A stretch of 64,000 bases of DNA from Sacculina carcini (taxonomy: Eukaryota > Arthropoda > Thecostraca > Sacculinidae): assembly GCA_916048095.2 (NCBI GenBank), contig OU696597.1, forward strand, positions 5,760,985 to 5,824,984, written 5' to 3'. Below, one piece after another: positions 32,150-43,635 of this stretch. A program made the position numbers and the translations under genes. The stretch's first letter is position 1; the number at the start of each line of letters is the position of its first letter. Under the pieces are notes generated by a model. It was not told the DNA's origin. It ran no database searches and saw only the letters and a list, made by a program, of their open reading frames with translations.

Positions 32150-34136
32150 TCCATCACACAGTCAAACGCGTCATTCATCAGCAACAACTCCACATTACAC
32201 CTCACAGTCACACACATCAAACAACAATCAATCATGGATATCGACATTCACGGCGCTGCTAGGCTAAAGCTCAAGGGGTACGTGAAGTCCTGGTTTACCA
32301 ACAAGAAATGTTTCTTTCGGATTGCCGGGACTCACTGTCTCCCACGAGCTCTGGCAGCTGCCATATACATACACAACAACACAGACAAAAGTGCACGACA
32401 CCGCCAAGGCATGAAGAGGTTGGAGGAAAGAACGGATTCATTTGAGGAGGGGGCGAAACGACTGTGCATGACATCGCAACTGGACTGGACGGCACGGATG
32501 GGAACAAGGGAAGTGGACATTTTCACACAGCACCTGCACGACTACACAGTACACATATACTCGTCAGAGCACATGCACAAGCACGTACACACCTCCGGCA
32601 CGGGAAACACACATCTGTACTTGTATCACACGCACGACCACTTTGACGTAATCACTTCTATCACTGCATTCCTTTCCATACCCTACTTTTGCCACCACTG
32701 TCAAACATCGTACATACACAAAAACCAACACACCTGTGCCGGAGGATGCCACGACTGCGGATCACCAACAAATGCGTGAGGGAAAGTGCTCTGGTCCACT
32801 GTCCCGATTGTAATTTGAACTTTATCTCAGCCTCTTGTTTCGCGGCCCACAAGAATGTTCGTTGTTGTGTGCGCCGTGGATGTCGTACTTGTGGTGACGT
32901 CACGTACAAATCACACTAAAGAAACCACCATGTGTGTGGCACATATTTGTGTCCATTTTGTGCGGAGCGGGTCGCGAAGCAGGATGTTTCCACCACCCCA
33001 CACCGATGCTTTCTGCAGCCGCTTAAACCTGCTGCAATTAATCAGAAGCAATTGTATATTTTTTATGATTTCGAGTGCATGAACATCCCTGAAACTAACC
33101 GTCATGTCCCCAACTATTGTGTGTGTCAGATTTGCTGTTCTGCTTGCTTCGAGAATATCTCCGATCCTTGCTCAGTTTGCGGCACTAACCAGCATGAGTT
33201 TGTATTCTCCGCACCGAATACGCTGCAGGACTTTGGTCGATGGTTGTTTTCCCACGAACAAGCAAAAGTCATAGCGCATTACGCACAAGGCTATGACAAC
33301 AACTTGGTCGTGGAATATGCGTTGAGTCAGGGAATGTTGCCAAATCTCATAATGAACGGTCGAAAAATCCTCTCCCTCAAATTTCCCAACTCCAAACTTC
33401 ATTTCCTTGATTCGTTCAGTTTCCTGCCTATGCCTCTCGCTAAATTTTCCAAAACATTCAATATTTCCGTCCGCAAAGGTTTCTTTCCTCACACGATGAA
33501 CACTCCTGATCACCAATCCTATGTTGGACCGTTCCCGACAGTCGACATGTTTGATGCGGATCGTATGTCGGTCGACCAGCGTACCGAGTTTCTGACCTGG
33601 CATTCCAGTCAAGTTGGCAAGACATATGATTTCCGCCGTGAAATGGGTGCATATTGTCGAGACGATGTCAATGTACTTCGTCTCGGCGCCATGCGTTTCC
33701 GTGACCAGTTCATCGGTGTCACGAAAACAGACCCGTTCAAGTGTGTCACATTAACATCTGCGTGCCACACTGTCTGGCGGTCAAACTATTTGCGTAAAAC
33801 ACTGTGGCTTTGGTTCCGAGTCAGCTGCACTACCGTCCAACGGGTAACTACTCAAAGAAATCAATTCAGTGGCTGGAGCTGGAGGCGTCGTCTCGCGGTA
33901 TCAATATCCAGCACGCACTGAACTCTGGTGAAGTGTGTATTGGACCGTACAAAGTGGACGGCTACGCCAAAGCGGGAGACCATCACCTGCTTTTCGAGTT
34001 TCTCGGGTGTTATTTCCATGGGCACGGGCACTCTGGTGAGTGTAGCAATAAGAGCGTCAGCAAAAACTGCCGCTCGCTGATGAACACCGGATGTCGGACA
34101 CCAAAGCAGCTCTACGATCGCACACTACACCTCGCT
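32150..34136 (+). CDS. Polinton 1 family B DNA polymerase, N-terminal and exonuclease region (fossil part)
   Basis: The early region has FRIAGTHCLPRALAAAIY and Cys/His clusters (FCHHCQTSYIHKNQHTC). The exonuclease domain starts FYDFECMNIPE (DxE motif I), followed by HYAQGYDNNLVVEYAL (motif II), FLDSFSFLPMPLAKFSKTF and YCRDDVNVLRLG (motif III). This is the layout of Polinton protein-primed polymerases. The LINE below interrupts the region. Confidence 0.8.
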
Positions 34137-34600
34137 GAGTGTGCACGTGTTTTCCGTCGCTCGTTCGCGCCCGGCTGTCTACGCTTCGCTGACGCTCACC
34201 GACGACAGATCCTGCTTTCTGCTAACGCTGAGTGTTCATTGAGTTATATTTCAGTTGTTTTATTATTATATTTGATTTAGCGTTATTTTGATTTTTCATT
34301 ACTCGTTTTGTTCATTGATAATATTTGCCTTTTTAAAGGCGGATATTTTCTTCTTGCGAGCTCATTCATTTACTTTTAAGACTGTTTAAGACTTTTAAGT
34401 CAATTAATCTTTTTTTATTTCAGGTTATATATTTGAATTTTTATATTTTGTTTCTGAATGTGATTGAGAATCAGGGTTCGCAGCCATAGTTGCTTTGCAA
34501 TCTTCCTGCTGAATTCTCTCATCACATTCTTTTTCGTCACTTTTCAGTTCAGTTTGTATATTATTTAATTTAACTTTGTCTATAAATATAAGTGTTGTTC

Positions 34601-37600
34601 ATGGATATATGTATTATTTTCTGTCTCATGTCTGTTTTGTTGATGTGGCGGGCCGAAAATTGTAGCCCCGCCCCGACGGCTAACGGCCGGTTTTCCCGTT
34701 TTCCGTCAGCGCCCAGCTCTTTCCTCGCACTGAGGTGCCAACTAATTCTGTGTTGCTCTCATACTCTGTCTTTGTGGTCGCCCATTAGACATTTTGCCTT
34801 GCGAAATGTGTTTAACAATGAGCTCTCAATAAATTGTTCTCACATGTGTTTTCTAGTGTTTTTCTTGTGTGTGTTTTTGTGTGTATGTTTGCTTTGTATT
34901 GTGTGTGTTGTATGCTTGTTTTTTGTTGTGAAATTTCGTATGCATGTGTTATGTGATGTGTTTTTGTGTTCGCATGCGTCGTGCATTATGTGTTTATTTG
35001 TATGTCTGCTTTGCGTTGTGTGTGTGCCTTCTCACACTGTGGATTTGTCGTTTCTACTGATGATGTGTGGCGATGTTGAAATGAATCCCGGTCCTGCTCG
35101 ACCACAAAAACGATTTTCAAATATACTTTTCGCCAACATCAGGGGCTTGTATAAGAACATCAGAGATTTGACAGCAGCCAGTCGCTCCAAGGACATCGTT
35201 ATCTGTGCCGAAACGCTTGTGTCCGATTATCGGGACCAATCTGAGCTCTTGATGCCAGGTTTCAGTAAGCCATTGCTAATCAAACGTGACTCAAAAAACA
35301 GGCGGCGTGGCATGGCAGTGTACGTACGCAAAGGCTTTTCAGCAACGAGAATTACAGCTCACGACTGCACTTGTCATGAATTTATGCTGCTGCGTGTCAA
35401 CACAGCCTTGATGAATTTTTACATCTTTGGAGCCTACCGAAATCCAGACAGTAACGACTCTATCTACGAATGTCTCTTGTCAGCCATGTCAACAATTCAG
35501 GAGAAGGACACCAAGTCAGCATTTGTATTTGTGGGAGACATGAACGCCCATCACCGTGAGTGGCTCTTGTCGACATCTCCTACAGACGCTCATGGTAGAG
35601 CAGCATATGATTTCTGCAACATTTCTGGCTGCTCCCAAATGGTGTCCGGTCCCACACATCAAGCGGGAAACTGTTTGGACTTGGTTATGACAGACGTCTC
35701 AGATATCGTGAGTGTAAGCGTGGAAGCTCCAATAGGAAGTTCAGATCACTCGTCGCTGTCCGTGAAGTTGACATTGAGACAGAAGGTTTCTCCTTACACG
35801 ATTTCAAGGCTCGTGCACATGAAGAACAATGTTGACTGGGTGAAGGTGAATGATGAATTGAAAGCAATTAAAGTTTCAAATCTGCAGCAGAAGGAATGCC
35901 CCATCGATGCATTGAACAAATACATTACCGATGTCATCTCAAGGAGAGTGCCTACTAAAAAACTACGTTTTCGCTCTGATGACAAAGCCTGGTTCACCAA
36001 CGAATGTCGCAGCGCTCGTGAATCCAAGCAGGAGGCTTACCACAAGTGGCTCCAATCACGCTCAGCCGATTCATGGAATGTCTACACTGAGGCCAGACGG
36101 CATGCTGAGCATGTGTATTCAGAAGCGGAAACACGTCACTCAAAGAAACTTGCTGAAAAACTAACATCTGCCAATGACGCCCACAAATGGTGGTCAACGT
36201 TGAAATCGTCAGTGTTTGGACATGACCTGTCTGTCCCTCCTTTATTTTCAGCGAACGGTGAGCTCAAAATCAACCCAACAGAGAAGGCAGAGTTGCTTAT
36301 GGATTACTTCAATACCAAGCAATGTCAAGGGTCCATTCCGTCTGACGATTCATCTGTCCTCGCCCCGAAAATCAAAGGCATTGCCTTCCGATCAAAAGAA
36401 GTGGCGAATCTCATGAAAGACCTTGATGCCCACGGAGGAACAGACCCTCTGAATATGTTTCCGCTATTTTTCAAGAACACGGCAGATACTCTAGCTCCGA
36501 AGCTCAGTGCTCTTTTCAGGCGCTTGATGAAGACTGGTTCGTTTCCATCATGTTGGCGGGTTGCGAATATCACGCCCATACCAAAAGGAACCAATTCAGC
36601 TGATGTTGCAAACTACCGGCCAATATCAATTACGCCGATTCTGTCCAAAATATTCGAGCACTTGATATCTTCCAGACTGTCCAAGTACCTGGAGAGCAAC
36701 AATCTGCTGTCGGAAAACCAATTTGCATACCGCAAAAAACTCAGCACGACTGACGCTCTGCTTACTATCACGCATGAGCTCCAGCAAGTGCTAGACAAAG
36801 GCAGTGAAGCCTGGATTGTGCAGTTGGATTTCTCGGCAGCATTTGACCGTGTGAGCCACCAGGGCTTGTTGCAAAAACTGAGAAAGATTGGAGTCGGCGG
36901 CCGTTTGCTAAGTGTTTTGCATCAATTTCTATCCAATCGCGTACAACGTGTTGCCATCGATGGAGCATACAGTGGCTGGCAGAGCATTGCGTCCGGTGTC
37001 CCGCAGGGAAGTGTGTTGGGTCCTATTTTGTTCAACATTTACACCGCTGACCTGTACACAACCACACGCAACCCTGTATATGGATATGCTGATGATATCA
37101 CCTTGATGGCTGTAATTTCATCTCCTTCGGACAGACCACAGGTACGTCAAACGGTCAACGACGATCTCAGCAGCGTCCTGAAGTGGTGTGAGAGGTGGAA
37201 TATGATGCTGAACACTTCGAAATCTAAATGCTTGTTGGTTTCTAGGTCACGTACCGTTCAGCCTTCACATGGAGCTATATTCATAAATGACGCCCAACTC
37301 AACGTGTGTGATGAGCTCAAAATATTGGGAGTACATGTAGACTCAAAGCTCACGTTTGAGAGTCACATTCGGAAGCTAGTTTGTTCGGCATCGCGGAAAC
37401 TAGGAATTATAAGAAAGGCATATCGTATGTTCGGTAGCAGCACAATCTCAAAAAGTTGTTTTCGCTGTTTCATTTTGCCAATTCTGGAGTACTGCGCCCC
37501 CGTGTGGTCTTCTGCTGCGGATTGTCACCTCAATCTCATCAACAGAGTTGTTAGAACTTGCAAGTTCCTCTGTGGTGACTTGGTTCTTGGTGATCTTTGC

Positions 37601-37897
37601 CATCGTCGAAAGGTCAGCAGTGTGTGCATGCTGTACAAGATCAAGCACAACGACCATCATCCGATGAGCAAGTCAATTCCTGATGATTTCGTGGCAGCAA
37701 GAAGCACACGGTTTACATCCAAACAGCATTCCCAGTGCATGGCTCCAATTCGTTGTCGTACAAAACAATTCCAACGTTGCTTTCTTCCGGCCACTGTGTC
37801 TACTTGGAACACGTTGAAGGAGGAGGCTTTCTTGCAGAGCAATTTGAACAAATTCAAGGCCAAAGTAAATGAAATGCTACTGAAAGAGCGGAATTGA
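34601..37897 (+). CDS. LINE protein: 2A-like peptide, AP endonuclease, reverse transcriptase
   Basis: 1,098 codons without a stop. Residues about 80-130 are strongly hydrophobic (CFLVFFLCVFLCVCLLCIVC). Residues 157-165 are GDVEMNPGP, a canonical 2A ribosome-skipping motif, which would release the leader from the enzyme between G164 and P165. The endonuclease follows with FANIRGLYKN, CAETLVSD, VGDMNAHH and SDHSSLSV. The RT has NYRPISITPILSK, QFAYRKKLSTTDALL, VQLDFSAAFDRVSH, GVPQGSVLGPILFN and YADDITLM (near 37085). The family is CR1/L2/Daphne-like; 2A motifs are documented in several APE-type LINE clades. No separate ORF1 was seen. It appears intact and could be an active source copy. Confidence 0.9.
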   Translation: MDICIIFCLMSVLLMWRAENCSPAPTANGRFSRFPSAPSSFLALRCQLILCCSHTLSLWSPIRHFALRNVFNNELSINCSHMCFLVFFLCVFLCVCLLCIVCVVCLFFVVKFRMHVLCDVFLCSHASCIMCLFVCLLCVVCVPSHTVDLSFLLMMCGDVEMNPGPARPQKRFSNILFANIRGLYKNIRDLTAASRSKDIVICAETLVSDYRDQSELLMPGFSKPLLIKRDSKNRRRGMAVYVRKGFSATRITAHDCTCHEFMLLRVNTALMNFYIFGAYRNPDSNDSIYECLLSAMSTIQEKDTKSAFVFVGDMNAHHREWLLSTSPTDAHGRAAYDFCNISGCSQMVSGPTHQAGNCLDLVMTDVSDIVSVSVEAPIGSSDHSSLSVKLTLRQKVSPYTISRLVHMKNNVDWVKVNDELKAIKVSNLQQKECPIDALNKYITDVISRRVPTKKLRFRSDDKAWFTNECRSARESKQEAYHKWLQSRSADSWNVYTEARRHAEHVYSEAETRHSKKLAEKLTSANDAHKWWSTLKSSVFGHDLSVPPLFSANGELKINPTEKAELLMDYFNTKQCQGSIPSDDSSVLAPKIKGIAFRSKEVANLMKDLDAHGGTDPLNMFPLFFKNTADTLAPKLSALFRRLMKTGSFPSCWRVANITPIPKGTNSADVANYRPISITPILSKIFEHLISSRLSKYLESNNLLSENQFAYRKKLSTTDALLTITHELQQVLDKGSEAWIVQLDFSAAFDRVSHQGLLQKLRKIGVGGRLLSVLHQFLSNRVQRVAIDGAYSGWQSIASGVPQGSVLGPILFNIYTADLYTTTRNPVYGYADDITLMAVISSPSDRPQVRQTVNDDLSSVLKWCERWNMMLNTSKSKCLLVSRSRTVQPSHGAIFINDAQLNVCDELKILGVHVDSKLTFESHIRKLVCSASRKLGIIRKAYRMFGSSTISKSCFRCFILPILEYCAPVWSSAADCHLNLINRVVRTCKFLCGDLVLGDLCHRRKVSSVCMLYKIKHNDHHPMSKSIPDDFVAARSTRFTSKQHSQCMAPIRCRTKQFQRCFLPATVSTWNTLKEEAFLQSNLNKFKAKVNEMLLKERN
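35069..35095 (+). other. 2A-like ribosome-skipping motif
   Basis: Codons for GDVEMNPGP preceded by FLLMMC, fitting the D-(V/I)-E-x-N-P-G-P consensus. Predicted break between the final Gly and Pro. Confidence 0.9.
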
Positions 37898-38069
37898 CTG
37901 TTGAGTCTTATTAATTGTATATTTATTCATATTTATTGTTATTTATTCATGCTTATTGTTATTTATTTTCTATTTATTCATATTTATTCCTATTTTACTC
38001 TCTATTTATTCCTATTTTACTCTCTATTTATTACTATTTATCATTGGTTGTTGTTATTTATTAAATTAT

Positions 38070-38300
38070 ACTTTTACTCAGTGTTGGCTGTTGTTGTTTA
38101 TTGAATCATATTTATTGTTGTTGCTGTTTATTGAGTCATATTTATTGTTGTTGTTGTTTATTGAATCATATTTATTGTTGTTGCTGTTTATTGAATCATA
38201 TTTATTGTTGTTGTTGTTTATTGAATCATATTTATTGGTGTTATTGTTTATTGAAACATATTTATTTGTGTTGTTGTTACTTATTGAATCATATTTATAT
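38070..38300 (+). repeat. 30-bp minisatellite in LINE 3' region
   Basis: About eight copies of a 30-bp unit (TTTATTGTTGTTGCTGTTTA then TTGAATCATA). As the period is a multiple of three, it creates long spurious frames. Confidence 0.95.
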
Positions 38301-38675
38301 TTATTGTTGGATGTTTCTTTTTTGAATCATATGTATTGTTCTTGATTGTTATTTATTACTTATTTATTAATATTTATTCTTATTTATTGATGGCTGTTTT
38401 TTAATGAATCACATATTTATTGTTGATTGTTATTATTTATTGAGGAACGTGGGCGGAGTGAAATTATGGATTGTTATCGGATGATGGTTTATTATTTATT
38501 GTTATTTATTTATTATTTTCTTTCCAACTCTCTTTCTAGACTTATTTCTCTTCGAACTCTCTTTCTCTCTTAATCTTTTGGGCGCTTCCGGTACATGGGG
38601 CCACCTTAGGGTGGTAATAGTGCTTGCACTCTTCCCATGCTACTAGATTTGCCTGTAATTAATAATAATAATAAT

Positions 38676-40148
38676 ACAACGCCTTGAACAACTGGCCTCC
38701 CGGTCGGATACAGAAGTAATTTCCATCTGGGAATGCGAGTACGACGCCATGATTGGGCACGACGAAACCAAACGTCGTTTAACCGAATCTGTGCGTCCAG
38801 TCGAGCCAATGAATGTTCGCGACGCACTGTACGGCGGAAGGACCGAGGTGTTTCGTCACTTTGTAGAATGCTCTGAAACCGAAAAAATTCACTATGTAGA
38901 CGTTTGCTCCCTCTATCCCTATATTCTAAAGTATGGCAAGTTTCCAGTTGGTCATCCCGAGTTTTTGTTTCGTCCTTCCGTTTCCGATTTCCACAAGTAC
39001 TTTGGCATTGTTCACTGTAGGATTCTACCTCCTCGCAGTATTCACCTCCCAGTCCTTCCGGCCCGAGTGAACGAGCGCCTCGTTTTTTCGTTGTGCAGGA
39101 GCTGTTCCGAGCAGCACGTTGGCGACGGCAAATACTTTTGTACCGGTCGGATAGTGTGCGAGCACGATGATGAGCAGCGCAATTTCACTTCCAGTTGGGT
39201 GTCGCTGGAAGTAGCAGAAGCTTTGAGCATGGGCTATCGTCTGTTGGAAATTTTCGAGTTTTGGCACTTTCCAGCCACCACTCAGTTCAATGACGGCCGT
39301 GGAGGGTTGTTTGCCGGCTACATCAACGATTTTTATGCGTTGAAAGTGACTGCGGAGGGATATCCTGCTCACGTTCAATGTGACGCCGAGCGTGAAACGT
39401 ATCGACGTGACATTGAACAGCGTGAGCAGATTACCATTCCGACTGTTGCCAAGAACCCAGGCCTGAGAGCTGTGGCCAAGCTGTGCCTCAACAGCCAGTG
39501 GGGCAAGTTGGCTCAGCGCTGCAACCTCGACCAGACGGATGGATGATCCAGCTCTGGACGTCACGGCATGTGATCTCATTCCTTTCCTGTCGGCCGACGC
39601 TTCAGAGGATGGTGGCATTGACGAAGAGGAGGAGGACGCTGTCATGCGCATTACACATAAACACAAGACAGACGAAACAGTCACTGGACCGCTTGGAAAA
39701 AAATTTTCTTGGTTCTTTTGTTACTGCTCAAGCCCGCCTCTATTTGTATTCATTCATGGAAACGCTTCAGTCCAACCAACTAATTTATTGTGACACCGAC
39801 AGCATAGTTTACCTGTCTGCGCCTACGCTTCCGCAAATTAACACTGGTCGCTTTCTGGGTGAAATGACGGACGAACTAACTGCTTTTGGTCCGAAGAGCT
39901 TTATTAATTCTGTAATCTGCTTGTCTCCCAAAAACTACGCCTTCACTGTGACTAACTCTGCTAACGAGGCATGCACCGTTATCAAAATGCGCGGAATAAC
40001 ACAGTCATACGCCACTAACCAGCTAATCACTGCAGAAAGTTTCAAGTCCCTCTTGACAACCCCGGGCACCCAGATTAAAGTACCCATTCAGACGTTCAAG
40101 AAAACGATAGATTTTCACATTGTAACTGTAAGAAGGGGAGAAGATTAA
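38676..40148 (+). CDS. Polinton 1 family B DNA polymerase, palm region (fossil part)
   Basis: IWECEYDAMIGHDETKRRL, then YVDVCSLYPYILKYGKFPVGHP (palm motif A, DxxSLYP type), KLCLNSQWGKLAQR (motif B, Kx3NSxYG type), then YCDTDSIVYLS (motif C, DTD) and PKNYAFTV. These mark a protein-primed B-family polymerase, which copies the element genome. Confidence 0.85.
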
Positions 40149-40398
40149 TAGGATAGTTGCCAGCAAGAGGGGGGTCCTTCCCGACTACAACACCTTTCCT
40201 CACGGGTACATGCACACACAAACACACTAACAAATGTTTTGTTTTTGCCCATGATTTGTGTATAAATATAAAATGATGTATAAACGTGTGTCTGTATACA
40301 TGTCAACATCCTATCGTTGGTGCGTCTCACCGTACTAGCTTTGTTTCTATAAATACACGTAAGACTCTGCTGAATCATCAGTGAGTCATACTCGGTGG

Positions 40399-41060
40399 CC
40401 ATGGAAACACACGACGCCAGACTGGTCACACCCTTCACAATGATATTATCGGGTCCTTCGGGATCCGGCAAGAGTCGGTTTATAGCCGACATGCTGACTC
40501 GGTCTGATCAAGTGCTCACCACTCGACCAGATCATGTACTGTACTGCCATGGAAACGTGGCACCCGATCATATTGGTAGTCATTTGGTCAAATAAATGCG
40601 ACACGGACTACCTACGCACGAGGAAATACAACAGTTGGCCGGTAAACATAAACGCAGAAACGGGTGCATGGTGATAATTGACGATATGCTGGAGGCGGTC
40701 GAAGGGTCGTTGGTACGCGACATGTTTACCAAAATATCCCGTCACGACAATATGAGTGTAGTGTTTGTCACTCAAAACACGTTTTTGAAATCGCCCAATT
40801 ATCGTACAATCAGTTTGAATACACATTATTACGTGTTTTTTCGCAACTTTCGCGATAAAACTCCGCTACGTGCATTTGCTCAGCAGTACATGCCGGAAAA
40901 CAGCAAGTTTATCATGGATGTGTACCACGATGTAATGCAGCGTTCATATGGACATTTGCTGGTGGATTTGCGACAACAAACCGACAACAGATTACGTGTG
41001 CGCAGCAATGTGCTGGAAGAACCAATTATCGTGTACTTGGCGGCACTAAGGTATAAATAG
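40399..41060 (+). CDS. Polinton 1 A32/FtsK-type packaging ATPase (fossil part)
   Basis: Walker A MILSGPSGSGKSRF at 40440-40482 and Walker B CMVIIDDMLEAV near 40665, then a sensor-like VVFVTQNTF. Genome-packaging ATPase of Polintons and related DNA viruses. A TATA element (TGTATAAATATAAAATG, 40258-40274) lies upstream. Confidence 0.82.
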
Positions 41061-41097
41061 CCGTACACTTTGCCGACCAGTGTCATTTGCCAAAATG
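41051..41097 (+). promoter_or_regulatory. TATA plus initiator inside the end of the ATPase region
   Basis: GTATAAATAG at 41051-41060 and TGTCATTTGCC about 30 bp later, before ATG at 41095. Confidence 0.5.
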
Positions 41098-41425
41098 TCT
41101 TTGGCGTTGAAACGTCGTTGGTCCACCATCGAAGCTCTTCCACGTCTCACGCATCGTCAACAAAAAGCCGTTCTCAACACGTCTCGACCCTCCTCTGATA
41201 CGGGCGATTTGTGAAATTTGCAACAACGTGCTACAAGACCGTGTTCCTTTGGAAAAGAAACAAAAACGTCGTCTATCCAAATACAAGAACATAATGCGTA
41301 AATTGGGTGACAAACGTCCGTCACTGAAGAAAAAACAACGAGTGCTGGTGCAAAGCGGAAAATTTCTCTCCGCCCTTATACCCGTGGTTGCATCGGTTAT
41401 AAGCTGTATACTGTCTGCAAAATAA
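41095..41425 (+). CDS. Polinton 1 small basic protein, unassigned (fossil part)
   Basis: Starts MSLALKRRWSTIEALPRL; the region continues to 41425 with a very basic stretch (KKQKRRLSKYKNIMRKLG) and a hydrophobic end (FLSALIPVVASVISCI). Function unknown; the basic-then-hydrophobic layout would suit a virion or membrane-associated protein. Confidence 0.45.
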
Positions 41426-42006
41426 TGAGCGCCTTCCAACGAATGGTTCTCATATCGCAAGCGACGTATATGGAGATGCAGAATCGGATCGCGCCTACTC
41501 CCATACCGGAGCGGGAACAAATACTCTTCAACCCAACAGCCAGTGACGAAACCAAACGAGTTCAGTTTGTTGATGCATGGCATCCGAAACGAGAGACTGC
41601 TACAGCTCCACCAGCGGTAGAACGAATCGAAAACAAAGATAAATGGCTAGATCTGGTTCCACTCACATATAAACGTCAGGCGCGGTACGTTCTCGATCGG
41701 TTGGCTACAGTGCTCGAATGGGACAACAAAACGGGAACGCTCCATCTTGACCGAAACCCAATTCCGTATAGTAATATTGTTGATTTGATAAATTATATTG
41801 TGCGTCAACGGAAAGGTGTAACACAACCCGTGGGTTGGGCACAAATAAAACCGTTGGTGGAATCACTAAACTTGCCGCGCGAAGCAGCACCAAATTTACA
41901 TACTGTTCAAACAACACACAAACGTCGTCAGGCGGTGGAGGAGGAGGATAGTAGCGATCGTGAGATACTGTCCACGAAACGAAATTGGCTCAAGTATCCA
42001 AGTTGA
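41425..42006 (+). CDS. Polinton 1 unassigned 193-codon protein (fossil part)
   Basis: Starts MSAFQRMVLISQATYMEMQN. The C-terminal half has YVLDRLATVLEWDNKTGTLH and NIVDLINYIVRQRKG, a compact domain also seen in some other Polinton/adintovirus sets between ATPase and integrase. It ends in an acidic tail overlapping the integrase start. I cannot name a function. Confidence 0.5.
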   Translation: MSAFQRMVLISQATYMEMQNRIAPTPIPEREQILFNPTASDETKRVQFVDAWHPKRETATAPPAVERIENKDKWLDLVPLTYKRQARYVLDRLATVLEWDNKTGTLHLDRNPIPYSNIVDLINYIVRQRKGVTQPVGWAQIKPLVESLNLPREAAPNLHTVQTTHKRRQAVEEEDSSDREILSTKRNWLKYPS

Positions 42007-42800
42007 AGTGGTCGCAGACCACTCGTGAATTGCATAGGCAAGTGCGTAAACGGTTTGCACGAAATCCGTACACCAGCTCGGGCTTGAACGATACATGGCA
42101 AGTGGATTTGTGCAATGTCTGTCGTTTGCGAGGTCACAATACACAGGTAAAGTACATGTTGGCCGCTGTAGATGTATTCAGCAGGCAAGCACATGTGCGC
42201 ACATTACGCAGCAAGAACGGACCGGCAGTGGCCAAGGCAATGGACTCTATTCTCAAGCACAATTGTATACCGATGCAGATAGTGAGCGACAAGGGACGAG
42301 AATTCACCGGACACGAATTCAAGCGTGTAATGAAAGAATACAATACTCATCATTATACGACAACCACAATTATTCGAAAAGCATAGATAGTCGAGCGATT
42401 TTTCAGAACATTTCTCTCGCTCATATACAAATACATGACCGAAAACAATACAAAACGATATGTGAAAATGCTTCCGTGGCTTTTGGAGCAATACAACAAC
42501 ACTCATCACCGATCCGTCGGGATGGCGCCAAGTCACGTGGCATTGGCGACGCAGCACTTGGTTGATGTGAGAAAACCGCGTAAGCAGACGCCGAAATTAC
42601 GCGTCGGCGATAAAGTGCGTCTCGCTCTACCGAAAACAATTTTTGAGAAAGGCTATACGCAGACATTTTCCAGCGAAGTGTTTATCATATCGACGATATG
42701 TACCCGTCGACCTGTACCAATGTACAAGCTGCAAGACACGAGCGGAAAAACTATAGTCGGATCATATTATCAGCAAGAGCTGGGGCGTGTTGCTACGTAG
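41985..42800 (+). CDS. Polinton 1 retroviral-type integrase (fossil part)
   Basis: The catalytic core shows TWQVDLCNVCRLRGHN (first Asp), AAVDVFSRQAHV, MQIVSDKGREFTGHEF (second Asp) and a Glu region, then EQYNNTHHRSVGMAPSHV and a chromo/SH3-like tail KLRVGDKVRLALPK. The enzyme inserts the linear element and makes the target duplication. It shows decay. Confidence 0.8.
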
Positions 42801-43056
42801 ATGCTCTATCACAATATTGTTGACATTATGGTATCGGCGTTGATGCAATGTCAGCATGCTCGACATGTGTTTTGCTTCTCGGTGCTGAGTCAGCGACTGA
42901 CAAAGACAAAGACACAATACACAATGCATGATTTGTCAGCATACAGCCGCGCATACAATAAAATCGATGAATTGGATGAACAATTAAAGGACGATTTCAA
43001 TCGCACTCAGTCATCAGTCGTTGTCACGGATTGTCAGTGCTCACTTGTCTTGCCTC

Positions 43057-43410
43057 ATGGATCTTTACGTGACTGTGCGTATTGCAGCCCACACAGGACC
43101 AGAGGTGCTTGCATGGTGGTGGCAACTGGCACCAGCGCCTCCGTCGCCACAACCGTTACTGACGCCACCAACACCGTCGCCGACGCCGTCACCAACGCCG
43201 TCGCCACCACCGCCGTCACCATCATCGATGCCACCACCATCATCGCCGTCGCCACCATCAACGCCACAACCGTCACCATCTACGCCGCCAACAACATCGC
43301 CGCTACAGCATCCAGATTTTATGAATGATGTAAACTTCAAAATAGCAATTCCACCGGCGCCAGAAATTACACGGCACGAACTGGAGGATATTTTTGAGAG
43401 TGAGTATTGA
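43057..43410 (+). CDS. Polinton 1 Pro-rich protein A (fossil part)
   Basis: From MDLYVTVRIAAHTGPEVLAW, then WWW, a long Pro/Ser/Thr tract and an acidic end ELEDIFESEY. Paralogous to the next gene (shared MDLY.V.RI, G, PE..(A/R)WWWQ start). Function unknown; possibly a tether or fibre-like part, or a partner with late-domain-like Pro motifs. Confidence 0.5.
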   Translation: MDLYVTVRIAAHTGPEVLAWWWQLAPAPPSPQPLLTPPTPSPTPSPTPSPPPPSPSSMPPPSSPSPPSTPQPSPSTPPTTSPLQHPDFMNDVNFKIAIPPAPEITRHELEDIFESEY

Positions 43411-43635
43411 TGTGAGTTTTGTTGTGCTATTAATATTAACTAATGCTTGTTCTTGTATATTTGTTTGTTTTTGTTTGTGTACTAATACATACCAGCATTT
43501 CTGACAAGTGTTTCAGTCGTTTTCGATTAATTTGTGTCGTTGAAGAATTACGTTTTCAATGAGAAACACTTTCGATAAACTATAAAAGACAACTATAAAA
43601 GGCAATATCCATGCACTCAGTCGTCAATCGTTGTC
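43411..43635 (+). promoter_or_regulatory. Spacer with double TATA element
   Basis: TATAAAAG (43581) and TATAAAAGG (43594) precede an initiator-like ACTCAGTCGTC (43615-43625), just before the ATG at 43636. Confidence 0.5.

Larger units (their letters stand above)
34140..38675 (+). mobile_element. Apparently full-length 2A-bearing LINE inserted in Polinton 1
   Basis: A GC-rich leader, one long ORF (34601-37897) and a 780-bp 3' region ending in (AATA/AAT)n at about 38660-38673. Edges are approximate, placed where polymerase-like sequence stops and resumes. The inserted copy is on the same strand as the Polinton. The open frame is undamaged, so this insertion is the youngest event in this part of the window. 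Part of the same family's leader occurs at 56.94-57.22 kb. Confidence 0.82.

Noticed and set aside
37956-38345. 129-codon Leu/Tyr-rich frame
   Set aside because: Produced by the 30-bp minisatellite in the LINE 3' region.
42801-43328. 175-codon frame overlapping the Pro-rich gene A
   Set aside because: Its second half is a Thr/Ala shadow of the Pro codons in the other frame.
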